Of a stretch of DNA of 18,275 bases, positions 1 through 6,786 are shown in pieces. Source of the DNA: an uncultured Clostridia bacterium (GTDB taxonomy: Bacteria; Bacillota; Clostridia; Christensenellales; Aristaeellaceae); NCBI GenBank assembly GCA_934631985.1, contig CAKTYE010000053.1, positions 1 through 18,275 on the forward strand, in the 5' to 3' direction. The notes beneath the pieces were generated by a model that did no database searches, was not told the DNA's origin, and saw only the letters and a list, made by a program, of their open reading frames with translations. Made by a program: the position numbers and the translations under genes. Numbering within the stretch: the stretch's first letter is position 1; every line of letters begins with the position of its first letter.

Positions 1-121
1 CGTTCCGGCGGCTGTATACGGTCAGCCGACGGAATGCCATGGAGCGGAACCGAAGGAGAACCCGGTTGTGTCCCCCCGGGAAGGCTCCGATCCAGGCGAT
101 GGCTGGGGGCGCTCATGGGGT

Positions 122-223
122 CCGGGGGCCAGCCTTAGTTACATGGAAATTTTGGCTGGCCCCCGGGCGGTTTTGCCCACTTTGCCCGAGTGCAAAGTGG
201 GTCGTCCGTCCGCAGACGGACGA
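122..223. repeat. Cluster of three adjacent perfect hairpins
   Basis: Hairpin 1 pairs 122-134 (CCGGGGGCCAGCC) with 154-166, 13 bp perfect around a 19-nt loop. Hairpin 2 pairs 176-184 (CCCACTTTG) with 193-201, 9 bp. Hairpin 3 pairs 202-210 (TCGTCCGTC) with 215-223, 9 bp around a CGCA loop. A TTTT tract follows hairpin 1 at 171-174, so hairpin 1 could end a transcript entering from the left. Three such stems in about 100 bases suggest a structured RNA 3' end or a palindromic repeat element. Function is unknown. Confidence 0.6.
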
Positions 224-279
224 AATTCTCTCTAGTCAGAACCCCAGCGCGGTCGTGTGCCGCCAAACCTCCACTCCTC

Positions 280-319
280 TTTCCACCTTTTCCCCCACAA
301 AAAATTTCCACCTTTTCCC
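280..319. repeat. 15-bp direct repeat, two copies 25 bp apart
   Basis: TTTCCACCTTTTCCC occurs at 280-294 and again, identically, at 305-319 in a pyrimidine-rich strand. The start-to-start distance is 25 bp. It could be a duplicated protein-binding site upstream of the operon at 399, or simple low-complexity sequence. No regulator can be named. Confidence 0.5.
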
Positions 320-398
320 TTTCCATTCTTCCCGAAAATTGCCCTCATGCTTGCCGCGTTCCGTGGACAAGCTGAAACCGCGAAAGGAGGGCGAGCCA

Positions 399-539
399 AT
401 GGGTAAGAAAAAAGCACACCCCGTGCGGGAAATTTTGAAGGAAGCCCAAAAGAAAAATCCCACCGATGTGCTGGGAAGCTGGACGGGCGTGCCACAGGAC
501 CCATCGGAGAAGCCTGTGCAGGACGCTGACGACCTGTGA
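399..539 (+). CDS. 46-aa small basic/acidic protein of unknown function
   Basis: An AAAGGAGG ribosome binding site at 383-390 sits 8 nt before ATG 399, which makes a real translation start likely. The product is 46 aa: a Lys-rich N-terminus (MGKKKAHPVREILKEAQKK), a central LGSWTG segment and an acidic tail ending in DADDL. No membrane segment or signal peptide is visible. Its TGA stop overlaps the GTG start of the PRC-barrel gene (GTGA), so the two are probably translationally coupled. The same frame stays open upstream to base 39, but that part has no ribosome binding site and an improbable Arg/Pro-rich composition, so I reject the longer form. I do not recognise the family. Confidence 0.7.
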   Translation: MGKKKAHPVREILKEAQKKNPTDVLGSWTGVPQDPSEKPVQDADDL

Positions 540-1003
540 TCCGACTTGGCGCAGTCACAGGCATGCCGGTGGTGTGGCAGGGCAAATGGATGGGCCGCGT
601 AGAGCAGACCGTTTTGCAGCAAAGTGGGAAAAGTCTGCGTGGATTCGTCATTCGCAAAGGCATGAGTGGTGCAAAGTGGCTGAATGACGCAGATATTTCT
701 CTGATCGGTGGTGTATCCATCCTTTGCAGGCATAAGCCGGGCAAACTCCCCCATGACACAGATTTTGCCCTGACCAGCGTCAAAGATGCATCCGGCCTGC
801 GGCTGGGCTGGGTGACGGACGTGCTGCTTGACCCGGTGTCCCGGCGGGTGGAAGCGCTGGAGATCAGCCTGGGGCCGCTGGAGGAGTGGCGGCATGGACG
901 GGCGCTGCTGCGGGAGTTCGTGGTGCGCCCGGTGCCCGGCGAGCCGGGGCAGGTGCTTGCGCCCTGCGGCAGCATCCTGGAAAGCCTGCGGGAGGGGAGG
1001 TGA
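536..1003 (+). CDS. PRC-barrel domain protein
   Basis: A 155-aa protein starting at a GTG that overlaps the previous stop. It contains two similar halves. The first, about residues 1-75, carries VVWQGKWMGRVEQTVLQ and an ISLIGGVSIL strand. The second, about 80-150, carries LRLGWVTDVLLDPVSRRVEALEI. The pattern G-x-V-x-D-hhhD followed by VxALEI is typical of PRC-barrel beta-barrels, which in Bacillota include small sporulation-linked and membrane-associated proteins. No transmembrane segment is visible, so a cytoplasmic adaptor role is likely. A GGAGGGGAGG purine tract at its 3' end is the ribosome binding site of the next gene. Family assignment is good; the biological role is unknown. Confidence 0.8.
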   Translation: MIRLGAVTGMPVVWQGKWMGRVEQTVLQQSGKSLRGFVIRKGMSGAKWLNDADISLIGGVSILCRHKPGKLPHDTDFALTSVKDASGLRLGWVTDVLLDPVSRRVEALEISLGPLEEWRHGRALLREFVVRPVPGEPGQVLAPCGSILESLREGR

Positions 1004-1007
1004 GCGC

Positions 1008-1145
1008 GTGAATAAGTTTCTGTTTGGCAGCGCCATGGGCGTGATGCTCGGCGCGGGGCTGATGATGATGCCCGGCGCACGAACCGTGCAGCATGACGCC
1101 ATGCGGGAGTTCCGCAAGCTGAAAAAACAGATGAAGCATCGGTGA
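1008..1145 (+). CDS. 45-aa small membrane protein
   Basis: Starts at GTG 1008, with GGAGGGGAGG at 991-1000 as ribosome binding site. The product is 45 aa with one Gly/Met-rich hydrophobic segment (FLFGSAMGVMLGAGLMMMPG, residues 4-23) followed by a positively charged tail ending KLKKQMKHR. This fits a single-pass membrane peptide with a cytoplasmic tail, broadly reminiscent of YtxH-like small proteins, but it is too short to assign. It lies 4 nt after the PRC-barrel stop and its own TGA overlaps a possible GTG of the next frame, so it belongs to the same operon. Context suggests a partner of the PRC-barrel protein or the permease; this is inference. Confidence 0.65.
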   Translation: MNKFLFGSAMGVMLGAGLMMMPGARTVQHDAMREFRKLKKQMKHR

Positions 1146-1201
1146 GCGGCGGGGGGAAACTGCAATGCGCGGCTTCCCCTTTTTTGATAGGAGCGGAGCG
1201 C

Positions 1202-2206
1202 ATGAAAAAATGGGGGCTTACAGTTGGATTCGCCGCGGCGGCGGTGCTGCTGTGGCCTGTGTGGCAATGCCTGGGAACTCAGCTTTTCTGGGCCTATCTG
1301 CTGATGTGGGCGGCGCTGCCCCTGTGCCGATGGATGGAACGCAGGCTGTCGCCCTCCCTGGCAGCGACGGGGGCGTTCGCAGCCATGACCGTGCTGGCGC
1401 TGGGCTTCCTGACGCTGGTGGTTCCCGCGCTGGTGCGTCAGTTTGAGCAGCTTGGCGAGGCCCTGCCAGCCCTGACGGCTTCCCTGACGCAGGCCTTTGC
1501 ACAGGTGGAAGCAAGGCTGGCAGAGCGCGGCATAGATGTGGCTCCCCTGCGGGAAGCGGCGCTTCAGCAGGTGCAGCAGGCGGGGACCTCCCTGCTGCCG
1601 AGGGCCGCGCAGCAACTTCGGGGCGCGGCCTCCCAAATGGGCAGTATCATGCTGGCTCCCCTGCTGGCATTTTATCTGCTGCGGGATCGGCGGCGGATCA
1701 GCGCCAGCCTGACCCTGCTGGTGCCGGTACGCTACCGCAGGGCGGCGGTGCTGGCGGCCCGGGAAATGCGCCGGGAGACGGCGGGCTTTCTGCGGGGGCA
1801 GCTGCTGCTCTCCGGGCTGGTGGGGCTGCTGACCGGGCTGGGCCTGCTGGCGGTGGGTACGCCGGGGTGGCTGGTGCTGGGACTGCTGATGGGCGTAATG
1901 GAGCTGATCCCCTACATTGGGCCGCTGCTGGCAGGCATCCCGGCGGTACTGCTGGCGCTGACAGGCGGTTGGACCAAGGCGCTGTGGACGCTGGCGGTGC
2001 TGGTGGGCGTGCAGCAGCTGGAGGGCGGCTTCCTCTCGCCCCGCATGCTCAGCGGCGCGACCAAGCTGTCGCCGCTGACGGTACTGCTATCCATCAGCGC
2101 GGGAGGAGTGCTGGGCGGAACGCTGGGTATGCTGCTGGCACTGCCCGTAGTGGTTTCCGTGCGGGGAGCCTGTCGGGCCTGGCGTAGCGCCAAAAAGACG
2201 TTGTAA
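1202..2206 (+). CDS. AI-2E family (PerM/YdiK/YtvI-like) membrane protein
   Basis: A 334-aa polytopic membrane protein. Two hydrophobic N-terminal segments are followed by an amphipathic soluble stretch (about residues 75-140, rich in Gln/Ala/Glu) and then several further membrane segments. The family-typical motif LIPYIGPLLAGIPA lies around residues 235-248 (P237-P241), and the C-terminal block GGFLSPRMLSGATKLSPL matches the conserved (Q/G)xxxxPRxxGxxxxLxPL signature. Family members include sporulation protein YtvI and Na+/H+ antiporter-like proteins; AI-2 export is shown for only a few, so the substrate is open. I chose ATG 1202, with AGGAG about 8 nt upstream, rather than GTG 1142, which would add a non-hydrophobic 20-aa leader. 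It is the last gene of the operon; no clear terminator follows. Confidence 0.88.
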   Translation: MKKWGLTVGFAAAAVLLWPVWQCLGTQLFWAYLLMWAALPLCRWMERRLSPSLAATGAFAAMTVLALGFLTLVVPALVRQFEQLGEALPALTASLTQAFAQVEARLAERGIDVAPLREAALQQVQQAGTSLLPRAAQQLRGAASQMGSIMLAPLLAFYLLRDRRRISASLTLLVPVRYRRAAVLAAREMRRETAGFLRGQLLLSGLVGLLTGLGLLAVGTPGWLVLGLLMGVMELIPYIGPLLAGIPAVLLALTGGWTKALWTLAVLVGVQQLEGGFLSPRMLSGATKLSPLTVLLSISAGGVLGGTLGMLLALPVVVSVRGACRAWRSAKKTL

Positions 2207-2223
2207 CAATTTTGTAATATATG

Positions 2224-2252
2224 TTTACAAGGAAGGAACAGTCTGGTACAAT
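2224..2252 (+). promoter_or_regulatory. Sigma-A promoter of the PG-binding protein gene
   Basis: TTTACA at 2224-2229 and TACAAT at 2247-2252 are separated by 17 bp, with TGG directly before the -10 box (extended -10). A transcript would start near 2259, about 40 nt before the ATG at 2300. Confidence 0.75.
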
Positions 2253-2299
2253 ACACCTTAGACAAGGACGCGGCGGGGCCGCGAAGGAGGAACCAGGCC

Positions 2300-4501
2300 A
2301 TGAGACGAGGACGCTTTGGACGCATGGCGGCGCTGGTGCTGCTGCTGTGCGCAATGCTGACCACGGCGGCAGCGGCAAGCTATACCAAGCTGCGCTATCG
2401 GGATACCGGCACAGAGGTGCTGCGCCTGCAGCAGGCACTCAACCAGCTGGGCTATTCCACGGGCGGCGCAGACGGCAAGTTTGGTACCGCAACGGAAAAG
2501 GCCGTGCGTCAGTTCCAACGGGATCAGGGTCTGGACGAAGACGGCGTGGCGGGCGATGCTACCCAATCCCGGCTGTATAAGCTGGCGGGCGGCGTGGTTG
2601 CGCCGTCTACCACGGCTCCCAGCCAGAGTGGCAGCGGCACGGGCCTGTTCGGCGGCAATTATGCCACGCTGAAATACGGCTCCCGAGGGGATCGGGTAAA
2701 GACGCTGCAAAGTGCGCTGAATCAGTTGGGATTTTCCGCAGGCACGGTGGACGGACGCTTTGGCCTTGGGACGCAGGTCGCCGTGGTTGCCTTTCAAAAG
2801 AGCGCCGGTCTGAGCCAGGACGGCAAGGCGGGCCGCGGTACGCTGACCGCCATTGAACGGGCCATCTCCGGGGAGCAGACAGTCACCCCCGCGCCCAGTA
2901 CAGGCACAGCGCCTACCCCCACGCCTACTCCTTCCTCCGGCAGCGGAACCGTCCCCACACGCACCCTGCGCCTGGGCATGACGGGCGATGATGTGAAGTC
3001 CGTTCAATCCCGGCTGCAAGCGCTGGGCTATTATGCCGGTTCGCTGGATGGCAAATATGGCAGCGGCACACTGTCCGCCATGCAGGCCTTCCAGAGCAAC
3101 AACGGCCTGGTGGTGGACGGCAAGGCAGGCACGAACACCTATGCAAAGCTGTTTTCCAATAACGCCGTTCCCGCCTATGCGACCCCCGCGCCCGGCGCAA
3201 CGGCAACTCCTACGCCCTTCAATGGCTGGATCGTACCGACCCGCGTGCTGCGCAAGGGCTACACCGGCGAGGATGTGCGTTCCGTTCAGAACCGCCTGAA
3301 GGCGCTGGGCTATTATACGGGGACGGTGGATGGCAAATACGGCACAGGCACCCTAGCGGCCGTGCAGGCATTTCAGGCGAAAAACGGCCTGACGACGGAC
3401 GGCAAGGCGGGTACGGCAACCAATGCGCGGCTGTTTTCTAACAGCGCCCTGGCGGCAGATGCCGTGACGGCTACGCCCACGCCCGCCCCGGTCACGCCTA
3501 CCCCCAGTCCCAGCCCCACGGCAACCTGGAACGTCCCCACGCGCACCCTGCGCATTGGCGATCAGGGCAGCGACGTCAGCGACGTGCAGAACCGCCTGAA
3601 GGAGCTTGGCTACTACACAGGCGCAGTGGACAGTAAATATGGCAGCGGCACTGTTGCGGCAGTGCTGGCCTTTCAGTCGAAGCACGGTCTGACCCAGGAC
3701 GGCGTGGCGGGCAGCGGCACCTATACCCGGCTTTTCTCTGCCAGCGCCCTTCGCGCCGACGCTGCACCGACCTCCGCGCCGACCACCACGGTACATCCCA
3801 CCCTGCGGGTCGGCGATCAGGGCAGCGAGGTCACGAAGATGCAGTCTGCCCTGAAGCAGCTGAAATATACCATCACGGTCAACGGTACCTATGACCAGCA
3901 GACCAAGACCGCCGTGACCTCCTTCCAGCGCCTGAACGGCCTTGGTGTAGACGGCGTTGCAGGACCGAAGACCCTTGCGGTGCTGTACAGCAGCAGTGCG
4001 GTGACGGGCGACACGCAGTTCACCACGCCCGCCCCCGTCAAGGCAACAGAGGTCCCCAGCACATCGCAGCTCAAGCTGATGCACTGGTACAACGAAGTGA
4101 AGCCCGTGCTGAAGGGCCAGCGCTCCATCTATGTCTACGAGCCGGCCTCCGGCTACGGCTTCACCCTGCACCTGTATTCCCTGGGCCGCCACGCAGACGT
4201 GGAACCCATGACCGCGCAGGACACCGCCAATATGATGGCGGCGTGGGGCAACAAGGTTTACTGGGAGCCTGTGAAGTTCGTGTATGTGAAGCTCCCCAAC
4301 GGCGTATGGACCGTGGCGACAATGCACAACGTGGCCCATGGCGGGCAGAGCATCAAGACCAACAACTTTGACGGTCAAAACTGCATCCACTTCCTGCGGG
4401 ATATGTCTGAAGCAGAGGAGAAAGACCCCAGCTACGGCGTAAAGAACCAGAAGGCGCTTCGCTCCGGCTGGAAAGCACTGACCGGGGAAACGGTAAATTA
4501 A
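2300..4501 (+). CDS. Secreted protein with six PG-binding repeats and an uncharacterised C-terminal domain
   Basis: A 733-aa protein with a GAAGGAGG ribosome binding site at 2283-2290. Residues 1-27 form a signal peptide (RRGR, Leu/Ala core, AAAA cleavage region). Six PG_binding_1 repeats follow at about 29-95, 121-190, 220-286, 314-380, 413-480 and 499-564, each with the core LQxxLxxLGYYxGxxDGxYGxxTxxAVxxFQ and a GLxxDGxAGxxT end. Thr/Pro-rich linkers separate most of them. Residues about 590-733 form a different globular domain with YSLGRHADVEP, HNVAHGG (H676, H680) and FDGQNCIHF (C695, H697). The repeats should bind peptidoglycan outside the membrane. The terminal domain resembles no family I can name with certainty, though the H680-to-C695 layout recalls YkuD L,D-transpeptidases. 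It is monocistronic with its own promoter and terminator. Repeats 3-5 are the most alike, consistent with recent internal duplication. Confidence 0.9.
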   Translation: MRRGRFGRMAALVLLLCAMLTTAAAASYTKLRYRDTGTEVLRLQQALNQLGYSTGGADGKFGTATEKAVRQFQRDQGLDEDGVAGDATQSRLYKLAGGVVAPSTTAPSQSGSGTGLFGGNYATLKYGSRGDRVKTLQSALNQLGFSAGTVDGRFGLGTQVAVVAFQKSAGLSQDGKAGRGTLTAIERAISGEQTVTPAPSTGTAPTPTPTPSSGSGTVPTRTLRLGMTGDDVKSVQSRLQALGYYAGSLDGKYGSGTLSAMQAFQSNNGLVVDGKAGTNTYAKLFSNNAVPAYATPAPGATATPTPFNGWIVPTRVLRKGYTGEDVRSVQNRLKALGYYTGTVDGKYGTGTLAAVQAFQAKNGLTTDGKAGTATNARLFSNSALAADAVTATPTPAPVTPTPSPSPTATWNVPTRTLRIGDQGSDVSDVQNRLKELGYYTGAVDSKYGSGTVAAVLAFQSKHGLTQDGVAGSGTYTRLFSASALRADAAPTSAPTTTVHPTLRVGDQGSEVTKMQSALKQLKYTITVNGTYDQQTKTAVTSFQRLNGLGVDGVAGPKTLAVLYSSSAVTGDTQFTTPAPVKATEVPSTSQLKLMHWYNEVKPVLKGQRSIYVYEPASGYGFTLHLYSLGRHADVEPMTAQDTANMMAAWGNKVYWEPVKFVYVKLPNGVWTVATMHNVAHGGQSIKTNNFDGQNCIHFLRDMSEAEEKDPSYGVKNQKALRSGWKALTGETVN

Positions 4502-4536
4502 CGAAAACACAACAGAACGCATAACTTCGCCCAAAA

Positions 4537-4570
4537 GGCTCCCCTGAAAGGGGAGCTGTCCCGAAGGGAC
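4537..4570. repeat. Palindromic intergenic repeat (REP-like) fused to terminator
   Basis: Two adjacent small hairpins: 4538-4544 (GCTCCCC) with 4550-4556, and 4558-4562 (GTCCC) with 4566-4570. They run straight into the terminator stem that starts at 4575. As I recall, repeats of the form GGCTCCCCTG-AAAGGGGAGC-TGTCCC are dispersed in genomes of gut Clostridia; only one copy is visible here, so its repeated nature is not shown by the window. Confidence 0.5.
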
Positions 4571-4574
4571 TGAG

Positions 4575-4625
4575 GGGTTATGTAGGCTTTTACATCCCAC
4601 AAAGCCTACATAACCCTCTTTTTTT
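4575..4625 (+). terminator. Rho-independent terminator of the PG-binding protein gene
   Basis: A 16-bp perfect stem pairs 4575-4590 (GGGTTATGTAGGCTTT) with 4601-4616, followed by TC and seven T at 4619-4625. It lies 74 nt after the stop codon. The T-run is on the plus strand only, so it serves the rightward gene rather than the convergent SNF2 operon. Confidence 0.85.
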
Positions 4626-4693
4626 CTAAAAAAGAAGTACCTCCGCCCTCTTCCATTGTCCTCAGAGGCCTCAGAAGCACTTCTCCTTTTTAT

Positions 4694-6427
4694 TCACTTC
4701 CCCACCATCGCCGCCAAATGCTCCACATGGTGCCGGGCCTGTGCTGCCAGGTCCTGCTGCTGCTCCGGAGTCAGCTGTCTGTCCCCCATCAGCCCCACAA
4801 ACTGGCTTACCTTCAGGCCCAGCGCTTCCTGCATGTCCGCGTCGCTGCCCTGGGGACTGACCAGATAATAGCATAGCAGTGAATCCTGCTGACCAATGCG
4901 GTGCGCCCGATCCTCTGCCTGAGAATGCACGGCGGGACTCCAGTCCAGCTCGCCGAAGACCACACAGGTAGCCCGCTGTAAGTTCAGTCCCGAGGCCGCC
5001 CGCAGCGAAATGCAGCAGATGTCCGTGCGCTCCCCCATGAAGCGCTCCACCGCCTGCGCCTTCTGCGCCGGAGTCTCCCGCCCGGTGATAAACGCCGGGT
5101 GATAGCTTTTCAATTCGTCCTTGTAAATGTCCATCACATCGTGATGATGGGCGAAAAGCAGCACCTTCTCGCCGTTTTCCAGCAGCGCCCGAACAAACTG
5201 GCACACATAGGGAGCCTTCGCTACCCCTGTGGCCCGCCGCGCCTGCTGGGAAATGCTGTCCTCCAAAATGGCGCGCTGAGAGGCCGTCAGGGTGCCGTCC
5301 TCCTTCCAGCGCATCAGCTGGGGCAGCACCGGGGCCATCAGCCGCGCATAGGTCTTGTCGTTCCAGTCCAGCTCCTGCACCAGGCGGCGCTTGGGCGGCA
5401 ACTCGCTCAGCACATCCTGCTTCACCCGGCGAAGCATCAGCCCCTCCCGCTTCAGGTATGCACCCAGCAGCTCCGGCTTGGCAACAATAGCGTTGCCATA
5501 GCCCCAGCACCATTCCCGGGAAAAGCTCTCCCAATCCCCCAGAAAGTGATAATCCAGAATGTTCACCACGTTCCAGATCTCGCCGCCCCGGTTGTAAATG
5601 GGCGTGCCGGACAGGCCGATGACATGCTCGCACTTCTCCGCTGCAAGGCTCGCCGCAGAGTATTTTTCCGTGCCGCTGTGGCGAAGCTCCTGCACCTCGT
5701 CAAAAATCAGGGTGCGGAAGCCCAGCTGCGGCAGCGCTTCCTTCCAGCCTCGCAGCAGCAGATAATGCAGGATGTACACATCCGCCTCGGGCAGGTCATA
5801 GGGCTTTAGCCCGTGGATGAGATGCACCCGCGGCACACGCCCGTCCACCCGCAGAAAGCGCAGCGTTTCCTCCAGCCAGTTCCGCGTCAGGTGCGCAGGC
5901 GGAATGATGAGTGCAGGCAGGTTGCCGCTGCTGGCAAGGTAAGCCAGCGCCTGCACCGTTTTGCCCAGACCCATTTCATCCGCCAGCAGGCAGCGGTCAT
6001 GGGCCAGCAGAAAGGCAAGACCCTCCTGCTGAAAGGGTCGAAGCTGGCCCAGAAAGTTTGCCGCCGGCGGCGTGGCAAGGGCGGGCATCCGCGCGGCCTG
6101 CTCCTTGCGCACAGCGTACACGCGGGCGGCCTCCAGCGCCTTGTCCCACAGGGGCTTATCGCTTTCCTTCACTGCCAGCGGAAAGCGCAGCATCAGCCAA
6201 TACAGATCGCCCACGGCCCGGGCATGCGCAGTGAAGCGTGCTTCGCCGCGCTTGCAGCCCTGCATGCCCGGAAACAGCCGCTTGCACATTTCCGTGACGC
6301 TGGGGTCGCCCTTCACCGTCCAGCAGCGGCTGCGGCGGTTGTAGCTCAGCGTACCGTAGACCCGCCCCGACGTTTCGGGAACCTCCCGCAGATAGGCGGG
6401 CAGCAGGCCGCTTTCTTCTTCAGTCAT
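4694..6427 (-). CDS. SNF2-family (SMARCAL1-like) DNA translocase/helicase
   Basis: A 577-aa protein with a complete SF2/SNF2 ATPase core. The first RecA-like lobe has LRPFQQEGLAFLL (Q-motif region), Walker A DEMGLGKT (K156), Walker B FDEVQ (D243-E244, in place of DEAH) and motif III LSGTPI. The second lobe has VLLFAHH, ISLRAASGLNLQ and the arginine-finger motif QAEDRAHRIGQ at about 502-512. The first 120 residues include a small WTVKGD-containing region before the ATPase. Such proteins move on or anneal DNA without classical unwinding. I start at ATG 6427, which overlaps the nuclease stop (ATGA) with GGGGGA upstream; a GTG at 6442 would add five residues. The C-terminus is Gln/Ala/His-rich. 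It is the third gene of the PBP operon and probably works with the nuclease before it. Confidence 0.9.
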   Translation of the reverse strand: MTEEESGLLPAYLREVPETSGRVYGTLSYNRRSRCWTVKGDPSVTEMCKRLFPGMQGCKRGEARFTAHARAVGDLYWLMLRFPLAVKESDKPLWDKALEAARVYAVRKEQAARMPALATPPAANFLGQLRPFQQEGLAFLLAHDRCLLADEMGLGKTVQALAYLASSGNLPALIIPPAHLTRNWLEETLRFLRVDGRVPRVHLIHGLKPYDLPEADVYILHYLLLRGWKEALPQLGFRTLIFDEVQELRHSGTEKYSAASLAAEKCEHVIGLSGTPIYNRGGEIWNVVNILDYHFLGDWESFSREWCWGYGNAIVAKPELLGAYLKREGLMLRRVKQDVLSELPPKRRLVQELDWNDKTYARLMAPVLPQLMRWKEDGTLTASQRAILEDSISQQARRATGVAKAPYVCQFVRALLENGEKVLLFAHHHDVMDIYKDELKSYHPAFITGRETPAQKAQAVERFMGERTDICCISLRAASGLNLQRATCVVFGELDWSPAVHSQAEDRAHRIGQQDSLLCYYLVSPQGSDADMQEALGLKVSQFVGLMGDRQLTPEQQQDLAAQARHHVEHLAAMVGK

Positions 6428-6786
6428 AGTGCGATCCCCCACAGGTGATTCAGGCAGAGATTTTTCACAGGCTTGCCCACCAGGCTTGCGGGCAGACGCA
6501 CGCTCCCCTCGGAGACAAGAAGGAGACCCGCCACCTCCTTGCAGGCGCAGTAGCGGGTCAGTTGGGGCAGTATGCGATTGGGCGCGGGCTTGCCGCGCTT
6601 GATTTCAATGCCGATGTCGCCGCACATCAGGTCAATGCGGCAGCGGGGCGCCAGCGCCACCTCATGGGCGGCGGGAAGCCCGGCGTTTTCCAAGGCTTCC
6701 CGCACCATGCGGTGCAGATCATATTCGCCCCGCTGAAGCGGCGCGCGCAGCACGGTCAGCGCCTCGTAGACCTGCGTCAGCTCCAT
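6424..6786 (-). CDS. Small PD-(D/E)XK-like nuclease
   Basis: A 120-aa protein. After an N-terminal helical part (residues 1-36) comes HEVALAPRCRIDLMCGDIGIEIKRGK, which reads as the PD-(D/E)XK nuclease core: D52 at the end of the first strand and E61-I62-K63 on the second, with E30 or E42 as a possible extra acidic ligand. The remaining RILPQLTRYC and VAGLLLVSEG segments fit the following helix and strand. This is a minimal-size member, resembling VRR-NUC or restriction-like folds, and fold assignment is from motif only. ATG 6786 shares a base with the PBP stop (TGATG) and has GGGAGG at 6793-6798. Its own stop overlaps the SNF2 start, so the three genes are coupled. A role with the SNF2 ATPase in DNA repair or processing is inferred. 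Confidence 0.65.
   Translation of the reverse strand: MELTQVYEALTVLRAPLQRGEYDLHRMVREALENAGLPAAHEVALAPRCRIDLMCGDIGIEIKRGKPAPNRILPQLTRYCACKEVAGLLLVSEGSVRLPASLVGKPVKNLCLNHLWGIAL

Larger units (their letters stand above)
1..398. other. Intergenic region with no convincing gene; hairpin-rich
   Basis: No frame here looks like a recognisable protein. One plus-strand frame is open from base 2 to a TAG at 233-235 and could be the tail of a gene starting outside the window, but its Pro/Gly-rich translation matches nothing I know and it runs through strong palindromes. The stretch holds an imperfect inverted repeat at about 1-36, three consecutive perfect hairpins at 122-223 and a pyrimidine-rich segment with a 15-bp direct repeat at 280-319. 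I see no good sigma-A promoter for the operon that begins at 399. Confidence 0.5.

Noticed and set aside
2..235. Plus-strand open frame without start, possible tail of an upstream gene
   Set aside because: Pro/Gly/Ser-rich translation with no recognisable domain, and it crosses three perfect hairpins. It cannot be confirmed without sequence to the left.
39..398. N-terminal extension of the 46-aa protein to 166 aa
   Set aside because: No ribosome binding site at the upstream ATG and an Arg/Pro/Cys-rich composition typical of a noncoding GC-rich frame; a clear AAAGGAGG marks ATG 399.
4627..4693. Minus-strand terminator after the SNF2 gene
   Set aside because: Only a 6-bp AGAAGT/ACTTCT stem with a long loop precedes a T-run; too weak to call.
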